This document shows positions 1 through 8,551 of a DNA stretch of 64,000 nucleotides, piece after piece. Source of the DNA: Pseudomonas sp. PB101 (GTDB lineage: Bacteria > Pseudomonadota > Gammaproteobacteria > Pseudomonadales > Pseudomonadaceae); NCBI RefSeq assembly GCF_009764265.1, contig NZ_RWIR01000045.1:62001-126000 (forward strand), written 5' to 3'. The notes below the pieces were generated by a model that saw only the letters and a program-made list of their open reading frames with translations, was not told where the DNA came from and searched no databases. The position numbers and the translations under genes are program-made. Every line of letters begins with the position of its first letter. Position 1 is the stretch's first letter.

Positions 1-489
1 GAGCGCGGGCACTTTTCCCGGTTGTTTTGCGAGGGCAGCCTGAGTGCGTTCGGCCAGGCGTTCCACATCCGCCAGATCAATCACTCCTGCACCCGCGAGC
101 GCGGCAGCGTGCGTGGCCTGCATTACCAGAACGAGCGCGCGCCGGAAGCCAAGTTGATCACCTGCCTGCGCGGTGAAGTCTGGGATGTCGCGGTGGATTT
201 GCGTCCCGACTCCGAGACTTTCCTGCACTGGCACGCCGAACACCTGCGGGCCGGCGATGGCCGCAGCCTGTTGATTCCGGCCGGGTTCGCTCATGGCTTC
301 CAGACCCTTTCTGCCGATGCCGAGCTGCTTTACCTGCACAGCAACGACTACACGCCTGAACACGAAGGCGGGTTGTCGGTGCTCGATCCACGGCTGGCGA
401 TTGCCTGGCCGTTGCCTGTCAATAATCTGTCGGTGCGCGATGCGAGTCATCCGGCGCTCGATGAACACTTCGCCGGAGTGCGCCTATGA
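1..489 (+). CDS. RmlC-type dTDP-4-keto-6-deoxysugar 3,5-epimerase, 5' end outside window
   Basis: The reading frame is open from base 1 (Glu-Arg-Gly-His-Phe), which matches the N-terminal region of RmlC-family proteins, so the gene begins upstream of the window; the TTG at 22 is not the start. The RGLHYQ motif at 112-129 carries the family's catalytic histidine, and the cupin-like segments that follow (KLITCLRGEVWDV, LLIPAGFAHGF) fit Pfam dTDP_sugar_isom. The C-terminal part is less conserved than in true RmlC (no clear 'RWNDP' block), so the substrate may be a nucleotide 4-keto sugar other than the rhamnose precursor. Its stop overlaps the next start (ATGA), placing it in an operon with a C-methyltransferase and an aminotransferase. 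Confidence 0.8.
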   Translation, partial: ERGHFSRLFCEGSLSAFGQAFHIRQINHSCTRERGSVRGLHYQNERAPEAKLITCLRGEVWDVAVDLRPDSETFLHWHAEHLRAGDGRSLLIPAGFAHGFQTLSADAELLYLHSNDYTPEHEGGLSVLDPRLAIAWPLPVNNLSVRDASHPALDEHFAGVRL

Positions 490-1712
490 ACTGCCGTGGT
501 TGCGCCGCCGCGCTGACCCTGCCGCTGATCGACCTGGGCACCTCGCCGCCGTCCAACGCCTACGTGCGTGCCGACCAGCTGGAGCAGGCCGAGCAATGGG
601 TGCCGTTGAAGGTTGCCGTGTGCCAGCAATGCTGGCTGGTGCAGACCGAGGACTACACCAGCGCCGACAGCCTGTTCGATGCCGAGTACGCCTATTTCAG
701 TTCGTTCTCCAGCACCTGGCTGGCCCATGCCGAGCGTTATGTGGCCGAGATGGTCGAACGCTTCGGCCTGAGCGCCGACAGCCGCGTGGTGGAAATCGCG
801 GCCAACGACGGTTACCTGTTGCAGTACGTGGCCAGGCGCGGCATCCCTTGCCTGGGCGTCGAGCCGACCCGTAGCACCGCGCAGGCGGCGCGGGAAAAAG
901 GCCTGGAGATCCGTGAGCTGTTTTTCGGTCGCGACAGCGCCGCGCAGTTGCATGGCGAGGGCTGGGGCGCCGACCTGATGGCCGCCAACAACGTGCTGGC
1001 CCACGTCCCGGATATCAACGATTTCCTCGGCGGTTTCGCGACCTTGCTCAAGCCGACCGGCGTGGCGACTTTCGAGTTTCCGCAGTTGTTGACGCTGATG
1101 GCCGGCCAGCAGTTCGACACGCTGTACCACGAGCATTATTCCTACCTGTCGCTGACCGCTGTGCAGACCCTGTGCGAGCGCAACGGTCTTCAGGTGTTCG
1201 ACGTCAGCCAGCTGCCGACCCATGGCGGTTCGCTGCGGGTGTTCGTACAGCGCCTGGACGGCGAGCGTCGCGACGTGCAACCGGCGGTCCGGCAACAGCT
1301 GCAGGCCGAACTCGCGGCCGGGGTGAAAACCCCGGCGTTCTACGCGACCCTGGCGCCCGCCGCCGAACGGATCAAGCATGACCTGCTGCGCTTCCTGTTG
1401 CAGGCCAGGGCCGATGGCAAGCGCGTGGTTGGCTACGGCGCCGCCGCCAAGGGCAACACCCTGCTCAACTACGCCGGGGTCAAGCCGGACCTGCTGGCCT
1501 GGGTGGCCGATGCCAACCCGCACAAGCAAGGCAAGTACCTGCCCGGCAGCCGCATTCCGATCGTGTCGCCGGAGCGGATCGACCTCGAGAAACCGGACTA
1601 CGTGCTGGTGCTGCCGTGGAACCTGCTGGACGAGATCACCCAGGCCTTTGCCGGCATTCGTGCATGGGACGGTCGTTTTGTCATTGCCATTCCCGAGTTG
1701 ATCATTCGATGA
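486..1712 (+). CDS. Nucleotide-sugar C-methyltransferase (NovU/TylC3-like)
   Basis: This 408-residue protein has the three-part architecture of SAM-dependent C-methyltransferases acting on 4-keto deoxysugars. The N-terminal zinc-binding module shows C3-x2-C6 and C46-x2-C49, the SAM fold starts at VVEIAANDGYLLQ (101-113), and the hallmark YHEHYSY (214-220) holds the tyrosine and histidine used as general base in this family. The C-terminal Rossmann-like domain (GYGAAAKGNTLLN) is also typical. In known pathways such enzymes add a methyl branch at C3 of a dTDP-keto sugar, working beside an RmlC-type epimerase and a DegT aminotransferase, which are exactly its neighbours here. The start ATG overlaps the upstream stop. 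The exact sugar is not deducible. Confidence 0.85.
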   Translation: MNCRGCAAALTLPLIDLGTSPPSNAYVRADQLEQAEQWVPLKVAVCQQCWLVQTEDYTSADSLFDAEYAYFSSFSSTWLAHAERYVAEMVERFGLSADSRVVEIAANDGYLLQYVARRGIPCLGVEPTRSTAQAAREKGLEIRELFFGRDSAAQLHGEGWGADLMAANNVLAHVPDINDFLGGFATLLKPTGVATFEFPQLLTLMAGQQFDTLYHEHYSYLSLTAVQTLCERNGLQVFDVSQLPTHGGSLRVFVQRLDGERRDVQPAVRQQLQAELAAGVKTPAFYATLAPAAERIKHDLLRFLLQARADGKRVVGYGAAAKGNTLLNYAGVKPDLLAWVADANPHKQGKYLPGSRIPIVSPERIDLEKPDYVLVLPWNLLDEITQAFAGIRAWDGRFVIAIPELIIR

Positions 1713-2830
1713 GCCGAATTCATTACACCAAGCCCAGTGTCGGTGAGCTGGAAGCCGACTACGTACTCGATGCCGTCCGCCATGGTTGGGGAGAGCGCTG
1801 CTACGAGTACCTGACGCGGTTCGAGAAGTCCTTTGCCGAGCACGTGGGTGCGACGTACGCGATCGCAACCTCCAGTTGCACCGGCGCGCTGCACATGGGG
1901 ATGGCGGCGCTGGGCATCGGTGCCGGCGATGAGGTGATCCTCGCCGATACCAACTGGATCGCCTCGGCCGCGCCCATCACCTATCTGGGTGCTACGCCGG
2001 TGTTCGTCGACGTGCTCGCAGACAGTTGGTGTCTCGACCCGCAGCAGGTTCGCCGGGCAATTACCCCACGGACCAAGGCGATTCTGGCGGTTCACCTCTA
2101 CGGCAATCTCTGCGACATGGATGCGTTGCTGGCCATCGGCCGCGAGTTCGGCCTGCCGGTCATCGAAGACGCGGCCGAGGCGATCGGCTCGCAGTGGCGT
2201 GGTCAGGCAGCCGGTTCGCTGGGCGCGTTCGGTGCGTTTTCCTTTCATGGCACCAAGACCATGACCACCGGCGAAGGCGGCATCTTCGTGACGTCTGACA
2301 AGGCCCTGTATGACCGCGTGCTGACCCTGTCCAACCATGGCCGGGTGGCGGGCAGCAGCAAACAGTTCTGGCCGGATTTCCTCGGTTTCAAATACAAGAT
2401 GAGCAACCTGCAAGCCGCCGTCGGTTGCGCGCAGGTCGAGCGGATCGACGAGTTGATCGAGCGCAAGCGTGCGATTTTCGCCCGTTACGCCGACGCCCTG
2501 TCTGCATTGCCTGGCTTGACCATGAACCCTGAGCCGGGGCATGCGCGCAACGGCTACTGGATGCCCACCGTGGTCTTTGACCGCGAGCTGGGGATCACGC
2601 GGGACATGTTGAGCGCAGCCTTCCAGGCCGCCGATATCGACGCGCGGGTGTTCTTCTGGCCGCTGTCGTCCTTGCCGATGTTCAGCGAACTGACGGCCGA
2701 CTCGCCGGTGGCGCATGCGCTGCCGGAGCGCGCGATCAATCTGCCGAGCTACCACGACATGACCGATGACGATCAGCACCGGGTCATCGAGGTGTTGCGC
2801 GCACTGGTACTGAAAAGGACCCGGCTATGA
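1709..2830 (+). CDS. DegT/DnrJ/EryC1/StrS-family sugar aminotransferase
   Basis: A 373-residue PLP-dependent aminotransferase that would convert a keto group of a nucleotide sugar to an amine. The internal-aldimine lysine is K183 in FHGTKTMTTGEGG, preceded by the cofactor-binding VIEDAAEAIG segment; both are diagnostic of the family. The start at 1709 overlaps the stop of the methyltransferase (ATGA), and the stop overlaps the following acyltransferase start, so translation is probably coupled. The N-terminus (RIHYTKPSVGELE) resembles perosamine-synthase-like members from surface polysaccharide clusters. Regiochemistry (C3 or C4) cannot be read from sequence; the next gene suggests that the new amine is acylated. 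Confidence 0.88.
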   Translation: MSRIHYTKPSVGELEADYVLDAVRHGWGERCYEYLTRFEKSFAEHVGATYAIATSSCTGALHMGMAALGIGAGDEVILADTNWIASAAPITYLGATPVFVDVLADSWCLDPQQVRRAITPRTKAILAVHLYGNLCDMDALLAIGREFGLPVIEDAAEAIGSQWRGQAAGSLGAFGAFSFHGTKTMTTGEGGIFVTSDKALYDRVLTLSNHGRVAGSSKQFWPDFLGFKYKMSNLQAAVGCAQVERIDELIERKRAIFARYADALSALPGLTMNPEPGHARNGYWMPTVVFDRELGITRDMLSAAFQAADIDARVFFWPLSSLPMFSELTADSPVAHALPERAINLPSYHDMTDDDQHRVIEVLRALVLKRTRL

Positions 2831-3492
2831 AGGTTTACCTGCTGGGGGCGGCCAATCCTGAAGCGGTACGGATGATCCTCACCCTGCAACGCAGCCAGCC
2901 GGACCTGCAGTTCGCCTTTCTCGATAACGATCCGGCGAAGCAAGGCACGCTGTTTCATGGCGTGCCGGTGGTGGGTGGCACCGACAGGGTGGCCGAGCTG
3001 AAAGGCCCCGACACGCGCTTTGTCAATTTGATCACCGGCAGTACCGCGCTGCGTCACCGGACCACCTGCGAGATCGTCGAGGCCGGTGGCACCCTGGGCA
3101 ACTTCATCCACCCGGGCATCGATCTGACGATGATCACCATGGGCGTCGGCACCTATCTGCAAGAGGGCGTGATCATGCAGGCGCAAGTCAGCCTGGGTGA
3201 CAACACCAGCATCAGCGCCGGCAGCGTGGTCGGGCATGAGGGGCAGATCGGTCATTCGGTGTTCATGGCGCCGGGTGTCTGCATTGCCGGTTGTGTCGAG
3301 ATCGGCGACGGCACCTTCATCGGCACCAACGCCACGATCCTGCCGCGTTTGCGCATCGGCCGTTGGGTCACCATCGGTGCGGGCGCCGTGGTCACCAGAG
3401 ACGTTCCAGACTATGCGGTCGTGGTGGGCAGCCCCGCCAGGACCATCAAGACCAATCCTGCTTCCTTTCAAGACGGTCGGGTTTTCAACTAA
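2827..3492 (+). CDS. NeuD/PglD-family sugar acyltransferase
   Basis: A 221-residue two-domain protein: an N-terminal sugar-nucleotide binding domain (MKVYLLGAANPEAV) and a C-terminal left-handed beta-helix made of hexapeptide repeats (residues about 95-205, for example GVGTYLQEGV, IGDGTFIGTN). The histidine in the VGHEGQIGH turn (H137) aligns with the general base of PglD-type N-acetyltransferases, which transfer acetyl from acetyl-CoA to a 4-amino-6-deoxy sugar nucleotide. As it follows an aminotransferase with a 4-base overlap, the likely role is N-acylation of that amine; O-acetylation as in NeuD is the alternative. Confidence 0.82.
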   Translation: MKVYLLGAANPEAVRMILTLQRSQPDLQFAFLDNDPAKQGTLFHGVPVVGGTDRVAELKGPDTRFVNLITGSTALRHRTTCEIVEAGGTLGNFIHPGIDLTMITMGVGTYLQEGVIMQAQVSLGDNTSISAGSVVGHEGQIGHSVFMAPGVCIAGCVEIGDGTFIGTNATILPRLRIGRWVTIGAGAVVTRDVPDYAVVVGSPARTIKTNPASFQDGRVFN

Positions 3493-3522
3493 CCACCGCG
3501 ACTAATTTCCGGAGAGTCTGTA

Positions 3523-4251
3523 ATGAATCCTCATGAGCAGTTTCGTGAAGAAGTAAAAGACAACATCGAAGGTCTGCAACAGGACAAAACCTTGCAAGCC
3601 ACCTCGCTGGACTGGGTCGGCACGACCGCCAAACACAAGTACACCTACAACTTCAGCTGGATGGGCCGCCCGATCATTCAATTCCCCCAGGACATGGTCG
3701 CCATGCAGGAGATCATCTGGGCGCTGCAACCGGACATCATCGTCGAGACCGGTATCGCCCACGGCGGCTCGCTGGTGTTTTACGCCTCGATGCTGGAACT
3801 GCTCGGCCATGGTGAGGTGCTGGGCGTCGACATCGATATCCGCCAGCACAACCGTGAGGCGATCGAAGCGCACCCGATGAGCAAGCGGATCCAGATGATC
3901 CAGGGGTCGAGCATCGATCCTGCGATCGTCGAACAGGTTCGCCAGCGCGTCGAAGGCAAGAAAGTGCTGGTGGTACTGGACTCCAACCATACCCACGAGC
4001 ACGTACTGGAAGAGCTGCGGGCCTATGCCCCGATGACCTCGGTGGGCAGTTACTGCGTAGTGATGGATACCGTGGTCGAAGACATGCCGGAAGATGCCTT
4101 CCCGGACCGCCCGTGGGGCAAGGGCGACAACCCGAAAACCGCGGTATGGGCCTACCTGGAAGAAAACCGCGATTTCGAGATCGACCAGGCCATTCACAGC
4201 AAGCTGCTGATCACCGTCGCGCCGGATGGCTATCTGCGCCGCGTACGGTAA
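3523..4251 (+). CDS. CmcI/cephalosporin-hydroxylase-family methyltransferase
   Basis: A 242-residue protein of the family named after cephalosporin hydroxylase CmcI (Pfam PF04989), whose members in surface-glycan clusters are SAM-dependent sugar O-methyltransferases. The SAM-binding loop is ETGIAHGGS (75-83), followed by LGVDIDIR and the metal-site region VVLDSNHTHEHVL, where an acidic residue and histidines are expected to help bind a divalent cation. It is separated by 30 bases from the acyltransferase and has its own ribosome binding site (CCGGAGAG). The name is misleading: nothing here suggests antibiotic synthesis. The likely role is O-methylation of the glycan built by neighbouring genes. 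Confidence 0.8.
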   Translation: MNPHEQFREEVKDNIEGLQQDKTLQATSLDWVGTTAKHKYTYNFSWMGRPIIQFPQDMVAMQEIIWALQPDIIVETGIAHGGSLVFYASMLELLGHGEVLGVDIDIRQHNREAIEAHPMSKRIQMIQGSSIDPAIVEQVRQRVEGKKVLVVLDSNHTHEHVLEELRAYAPMTSVGSYCVVMDTVVEDMPEDAFPDRPWGKGDNPKTAVWAYLEENRDFEIDQAIHSKLLITVAPDGYLRRVR

Positions 4252-4303
4252 TCGACAAGACATCGTTGGGTTTTTTCGGCGATTCGCCGATGCGGGGAAA
4301 TGT

Positions 4304-7225
4304 ATGCAAGGCAATAATTCTGAACACGGGCTGGCACTCAACGAACAGTTGACCGTGGTGCTGATGTCTCACGAGCGGCCGGCGTTCTTGCGCCGCGCTG
4401 CGCGTTTCTACAGCGGCTTGCCTTGCAGGATCCTGGTGCTGGACTCTTCGGCTGAAGGTCAGCCAAGCCTGGCCGGACAGTTTGAAAATGTGGATTACCA
4501 GCATGTCCCGCAGTTTGGCTACTGGGGCGTGCGCGCCAAGCTGGCCTTTGGCGTGGAGCAAGTGACCACTCCACTCATGGTGTTTGCCGCCGACGATGAC
4601 TTCCATGTGCATGACGCCCTGCGCGCAGCCGTGGCGTTCATGGCGGCCAATCCCGACTACGGCCTGTGCCACGGCTACAGCATGATGTACCTGTCACAAC
4701 CCAATAGCGTCAGCTACTTCCGGCGTGACAAGAAAGTCTGCGAAGACTATTGCTCCGAGAACGCCGAGGAGCGAGTGCTCGATTACATGCACCAGTACCT
4801 CCCGCCATTCTATGCAGTCCAGCGCACGGACCTGGTCCGTGACTGGTATCAGGTCATGCCTCACGATACGTCCTTCCAGTGGCAGGAAATCGGTCACACG
4901 CACTACATGCTGGCGCGGGGCAAGGCGCGGATTCTGCCGATCCCGTATGTGGTGCGCGAGATGAACTACGGGTACTCGGACCACAACACCGAGATCTTCC
5001 ACACGCTGGCGCATACCGATGCCAGGACGGTCGCCGAACGCGAAGACTTTGCCGCGTTCCTTTTCGGGCTGCCGACTCAGGTTCAAGGCGAGGACCCGGA
5101 GCAAGGCCGGCAGTTCGCGCTGCAAAGTTTTGAAGCCTTGGCCGATAGCCTGCGCACAGGCCGGGCGCTGACGACAGAGCTGATTTTCGAGTCTGCGTGG
5201 ACCAGTGTCGAGACCGGCCCTGTGCGCCGTTTCGGTCCCAAGCAATACGTTGAAATGCCGTTCTACAATCAGCAGTTTTTCGATCAGTTGACCCAGTTCG
5301 AATTCCTGTTGCACGCCATGCCGGCCGGTCGTGTCCAGTTGCAGGGCCTGGAGGGTGTCTGGACCCGTCAGCAGAGCCTGATGCTCGCGCGTAACAATGA
5401 CACGCCGGAAAGTGTGGTCGACCGTTTGTGGCAAGCCCACGACAGCAACGTGTTCAACCGCACGGTGGTCAAGCGCCTGGCGGCGCAGCTCGAACTGCTG
5501 GGCGAAGACGAAGAAGCGCAGGCCATGACTGACTGGGCCGCGCGTCTCGAGGCAGTGTCGGTCGAAGGCAACCGTGCGACATTCGACAAGATGCTCTCCG
5601 GTCGACTGCTCAAATGGCTCGCGCCCCGCCAGCCGGATGCCGAAGAGGCAGAGTCGATCAACCGGTACCTGGCGGCCAACGACGGTGGTCCACAGTTCGG
5701 GATCTTCCTGCTGGACCTGGATAACGATATCGACAAGCTGCAAGTCTCTCTCGACAGCCTGCTCGAAGGTCACGGCAAGGCCTTCAGGATTGTGATCTTC
5801 ACCACCGGTGAAGCACCGGCGGCGACCACGGCGCAGAACACCTTGCACTTTGTCCGGGTCACGCAAAGCAACTATGTCGACAAACTGAACCAGAGTGCTC
5901 GTCAGTCGCCTTGCGACTGGTTGATGCTGGTTGAAGCCGGCGACGAGTTCACCGCCGGCGGCCTGTTGCGCGCCAGCCTGGAACTGCTGTCTGACACGCA
6001 ATGCCGCGCCGTCGCCACCGACGAAATCCAGCGCACCCCGGAAGGCGCACTGGTGGATGTATTCCGTCCGGGCTTCAACCTGGATTTGCTGCAAAGCCTG
6101 CCGGCCCTGATGGCGCGTCACTGGTTGATCCGTCGGGAAGTGTTCATCGAAGTCGGCGGCTACCAGCCTGACTTCAGCAAGGCCCTGGAATTCGACTTGC
6201 TGCTGCGCATCATCGAGCAGGGCGGCCTCAACGGGCTGGCCCACCTGGACGAGCCGCTGGTGATTGCACGGGCGCCGGCACTGGAAGAAAACGCCGATGA
6301 GCGCCTGGCGTTGATGCGCCACCTGGGCAATCGCGGCTACAAGGCCAAGGTCACGTCGACGGTGCCTGGCACCTGGCAGATCGATTACCGCCATACCGAA
6401 CGCCCGCTGGTGTCGATCATCCTGCCGGCCGGGGATGACCTGGCGGCGTTGCAACAGTGTCTGCAAGCCGTGTTGCTGCGGACCCGCTACATCCAGTACG
6501 AAGTGCTGATAGCGCTCAACCCGAATCAGTCGGCCGAGGTCAACGATTGGCTGGGCACCTACCAGCATCCGAAAGTCAGCGTGTTGCGTGCCGACCAGAC
6601 CCTGAGTGAAGTGGCGTTGTACAACGCGGCCAGCCAGCAGGCGCAGGGCGAGTACCTGGTGCTGTTGGCCGCAGACAGTGAAGTGGTCAACCCGAACTGG
6701 CTCGAATCGCTGCTCAATCACGCCCAGCGTCCGGAAGTCGGCGTAGTCGGTCCCAAGTTGATCGACCGCGACGGCAAGGTCACCCAGGCCGGCCTGATCC
6801 TCGGCATGAACGGTGGCGTGGGCTCAGCCTTCGTCGGCGAAAAACAGGACGCCGAAGGTTACCTGCACCGCTTGGCGCTGGAGCAGAACTACTCGGCGGT
6901 GTCGATGGCGTGCCTGATGGTGCGTAAAGCCTTGTTCGACGAGCTGGACGGCCTGGACAGCGTGACCTTCGCCGACGGCTTGAGCGACGTCGATCTGTGC
7001 CTGCGGGCTGGCCAGGCCGGATACCTCACCGTGTGGACGCCGCTGGTACAGGTCATTCATTCGGGTGAGGTGCCACAGGCGCCGCAGACCCTCGATGCGC
7101 TGCGTGACAAGTGGGCGGCAGGCTTTGCCCAGGACCAGGCCTACAACGCCAACCTGGCCTTGAGCGGCAAAGGCTTTGTGCTGGGTGAAAGCGCTTCGGT
7201 GAACTGGGCGCAGTTGCTCGGGTAG
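4304..7225 (+). CDS. Multi-domain glycosyltransferase (family 2), probable flagellin glycosyltransferase
   Basis: The start is taken at 4304, eight bases after GGGGAA; an in-frame ATG at 4226 would overlap the upstream gene and has no comparable site. The 973-residue product has an N-terminal GT-A domain with an AADDDF metal motif (residues 97-99), a middle divergent GT-like domain (about 465-690) and a C-terminal family 2 GT domain (about 700-960) whose metal motif reads AADSEV. No membrane segments are seen. Large cytoplasmic enzymes of this build, such as FgtA of P. aeruginosa and Fgt1/Fgt2 of P. syringae, attach the glycan to flagellin and lie upstream of fliC, as here. The acceptor is inferred from this position. 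Confidence 0.75.
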   Translation: MQGNNSEHGLALNEQLTVVLMSHERPAFLRRAARFYSGLPCRILVLDSSAEGQPSLAGQFENVDYQHVPQFGYWGVRAKLAFGVEQVTTPLMVFAADDDFHVHDALRAAVAFMAANPDYGLCHGYSMMYLSQPNSVSYFRRDKKVCEDYCSENAEERVLDYMHQYLPPFYAVQRTDLVRDWYQVMPHDTSFQWQEIGHTHYMLARGKARILPIPYVVREMNYGYSDHNTEIFHTLAHTDARTVAEREDFAAFLFGLPTQVQGEDPEQGRQFALQSFEALADSLRTGRALTTELIFESAWTSVETGPVRRFGPKQYVEMPFYNQQFFDQLTQFEFLLHAMPAGRVQLQGLEGVWTRQQSLMLARNNDTPESVVDRLWQAHDSNVFNRTVVKRLAAQLELLGEDEEAQAMTDWAARLEAVSVEGNRATFDKMLSGRLLKWLAPRQPDAEEAESINRYLAANDGGPQFGIFLLDLDNDIDKLQVSLDSLLEGHGKAFRIVIFTTGEAPAATTAQNTLHFVRVTQSNYVDKLNQSARQSPCDWLMLVEAGDEFTAGGLLRASLELLSDTQCRAVATDEIQRTPEGALVDVFRPGFNLDLLQSLPALMARHWLIRREVFIEVGGYQPDFSKALEFDLLLRIIEQGGLNGLAHLDEPLVIARAPALEENADERLALMRHLGNRGYKAKVTSTVPGTWQIDYRHTERPLVSIILPAGDDLAALQQCLQAVLLRTRYIQYEVLIALNPNQSAEVNDWLGTYQHPKVSVLRADQTLSEVALYNAASQQAQGEYLVLLAADSEVVNPNWLESLLNHAQRPEVGVVGPKLIDRDGKVTQAGLILGMNGGVGSAFVGEKQDAEGYLHRLALEQNYSAVSMACLMVRKALFDELDGLDSVTFADGLSDVDLCLRAGQAGYLTVWTPLVQVIHSGEVPQAPQTLDALRDKWAAGFAQDQAYNANLALSGKGFVLGESASVNWAQLLG

Positions 7226-7256
7226 GCCCGGCGAACAGGTATAAGGGATTCAAGGC

Positions 7257-7364
7257 ATGTTCAACGCAAAATCGATCTTCATCTCAGGCGGTACCGCTGC
7301 GTTCGAGCGTCATGGCGCCCGTCGTGTGCGGGACACGCTTGCCCATGCCTGGATGCCAGCATGA
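7257..7364 (+). pseudogene. pseB: Remnant of pseB (UDP-GlcNAc 4,6-dehydratase/5-epimerase)
   Basis: A 35-codon frame starts with MFNAKSIFISGGT, the characteristic beginning of PseB up to the Rossmann glycine motif, then departs from the family (AAFERHGARR) and stops after residue 35. Full-length PseB has about 330 residues. An AAGG precedes the start, and the stop overlaps the pseC start as ATGA, the arrangement expected of an intact pseB-pseC junction. This looks like an internal deletion that removed nearly all of pseB while keeping both edges. It cannot be catalytic. An alternative is a chance leader peptide, but the N-terminal match is specific. Confidence 0.6.
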
Positions 7365-8551
7365 TTCCTTACGCTCGGCAAAGCCTTGATCAGGCGGACA
7401 TCGACGCCGTGGTCGATGTATTGCAGTCTGACTGGCTGACCCAGGGGCCGACCATCGAGCGCTTCGAGCGGGCGATGGCCGAGCGCTGCGAAGCCGGTTT
7501 TGCCGTGGCGGTGTGCAATGCCACGGCGGCCCTGCACATCGCTTGCCTGGCGGCGGGGCTCGGTCCGGGCGACTGGTTGTGGACGACGCCGAACACCTTC
7601 CTCGCCTCGGCGAACTGTGGACGCTACTGCGGCGCCGAGGTGGATTTTGTCGATATCGACCCGCTGACCTGGAACCTCGATGCCACGGCGTTGGCCGTCA
7701 AGCTCGAGCGTGCGGAGCGTGAAGGCCGGCTGCCGAAAGTGCTGGTGGCCGTGGCGTTCTCGGGGCAGAGCTGCGACATGCGCAGGATTGCCGCACTGTC
7801 CAGGCGCTACGGCTTTACCGTGATCGAAGACGCGGCCCATGCTGTCGGGGCGTCCTACGCAGGGCGACCGGTGGGGTGTGGCGAGTTCGCCGCGATGACC
7901 GTGTTCAGCTTTCATCCGGTGAAAATCATCACCAGTGCCGAGGGCGGCATGGTCATGACCAACAGCCCGGAACTTGCCGAGCGTCTGCAGCGCCTGCGCA
8001 GCCACGGCATGACCCGCGACCCGCAACAAATGAGCGGCCCCAGCCACGGCCCCTGGTACTACGAACAGGTGGAGCTGGGTTTCAACTACCGCATCACCGA
8101 CCTGCAAGCGGCGCTCGGCTTGTCGCAGTTGAACAAACTGGATGAGTTCATCGAGCGCCGGCGCGAACTGGCGGCACGCTATGAGCGCCTGCTCGCGTAT
8201 TTGCCGCTGACCCTGCCCGGTGCGCAGCCCGAGGCCGAGTCGTCTTGGCATCTGTATGTGGTGCGCCTGCAACTCGATCAGATCAGCCTCACTCATCGTG
8301 AGGTGTTCGAGGGCTTGCGGGCCGCCGGGATCGGGGTGAACCTGCACTACATTCCCGTGCATTTGCAGCCTTACTATCGGGACCTTGGGTTCGCCGAAGG
8401 TGATTTCCCGCAGGCCGAGCGTTACTACGCCGAAGCCATCAGCCTGCCGTTGTACCCGTTGCTCAGCGATGAGCAGCAGGACTATGTGGTCGAGCAAATG
8501 CGCCAGTTGATCGAGATAATCCAGCCATTGCGGCGCGTGGGAAATGTGTGA
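7361..8551 (+). CDS. pseC: PseC, UDP-4-amino-4,6-dideoxy-beta-L-AltNAc transaminase
   Basis: This 396-residue DegT-family aminotransferase carries the pseudaminic-acid-specific signature SFHPVKIITSAEGG, with K188 as the PLP lysine; the HPVK..T(A)EGG context distinguishes PseC from other sugar aminotransferases. The preceding VIEDAAHAVGASY segment binds the cofactor. It catalyses the second step of CMP-pseudaminate synthesis, aminating the 4-keto product of PseB with glutamate. The enzyme supplying its substrate is missing locally, because the upstream pseB is reduced to a remnant. It is followed without gap by a methylase gene and the rest of the pathway. Confidence 0.92.
   Translation: MIPYARQSLDQADIDAVVDVLQSDWLTQGPTIERFERAMAERCEAGFAVAVCNATAALHIACLAAGLGPGDWLWTTPNTFLASANCGRYCGAEVDFVDIDPLTWNLDATALAVKLERAEREGRLPKVLVAVAFSGQSCDMRRIAALSRRYGFTVIEDAAHAVGASYAGRPVGCGEFAAMTVFSFHPVKIITSAEGGMVMTNSPELAERLQRLRSHGMTRDPQQMSGPSHGPWYYEQVELGFNYRITDLQAALGLSQLNKLDEFIERRRELAARYERLLAYLPLTLPGAQPEAESSWHLYVVRLQLDQISLTHREVFEGLRAAGIGVNLHYIPVHLQPYYRDLGFAEGDFPQAERYYAEAISLPLYPLLSDEQQDYVVEQMRQLIEIIQPLRRVGNV

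Noticed and set aside
447..1868. Long open frame on the minus strand over the methyltransferase gene
   Set aside because: It lies opposite a gene with clear family motifs; such antisense frames are common in high-GC DNA and this one has no recognizable domain.
3523..4251. Antibiotic (cephamycin) biosynthesis
   Set aside because: The CmcI family name is historical; the neighbours are sugar-modifying genes.
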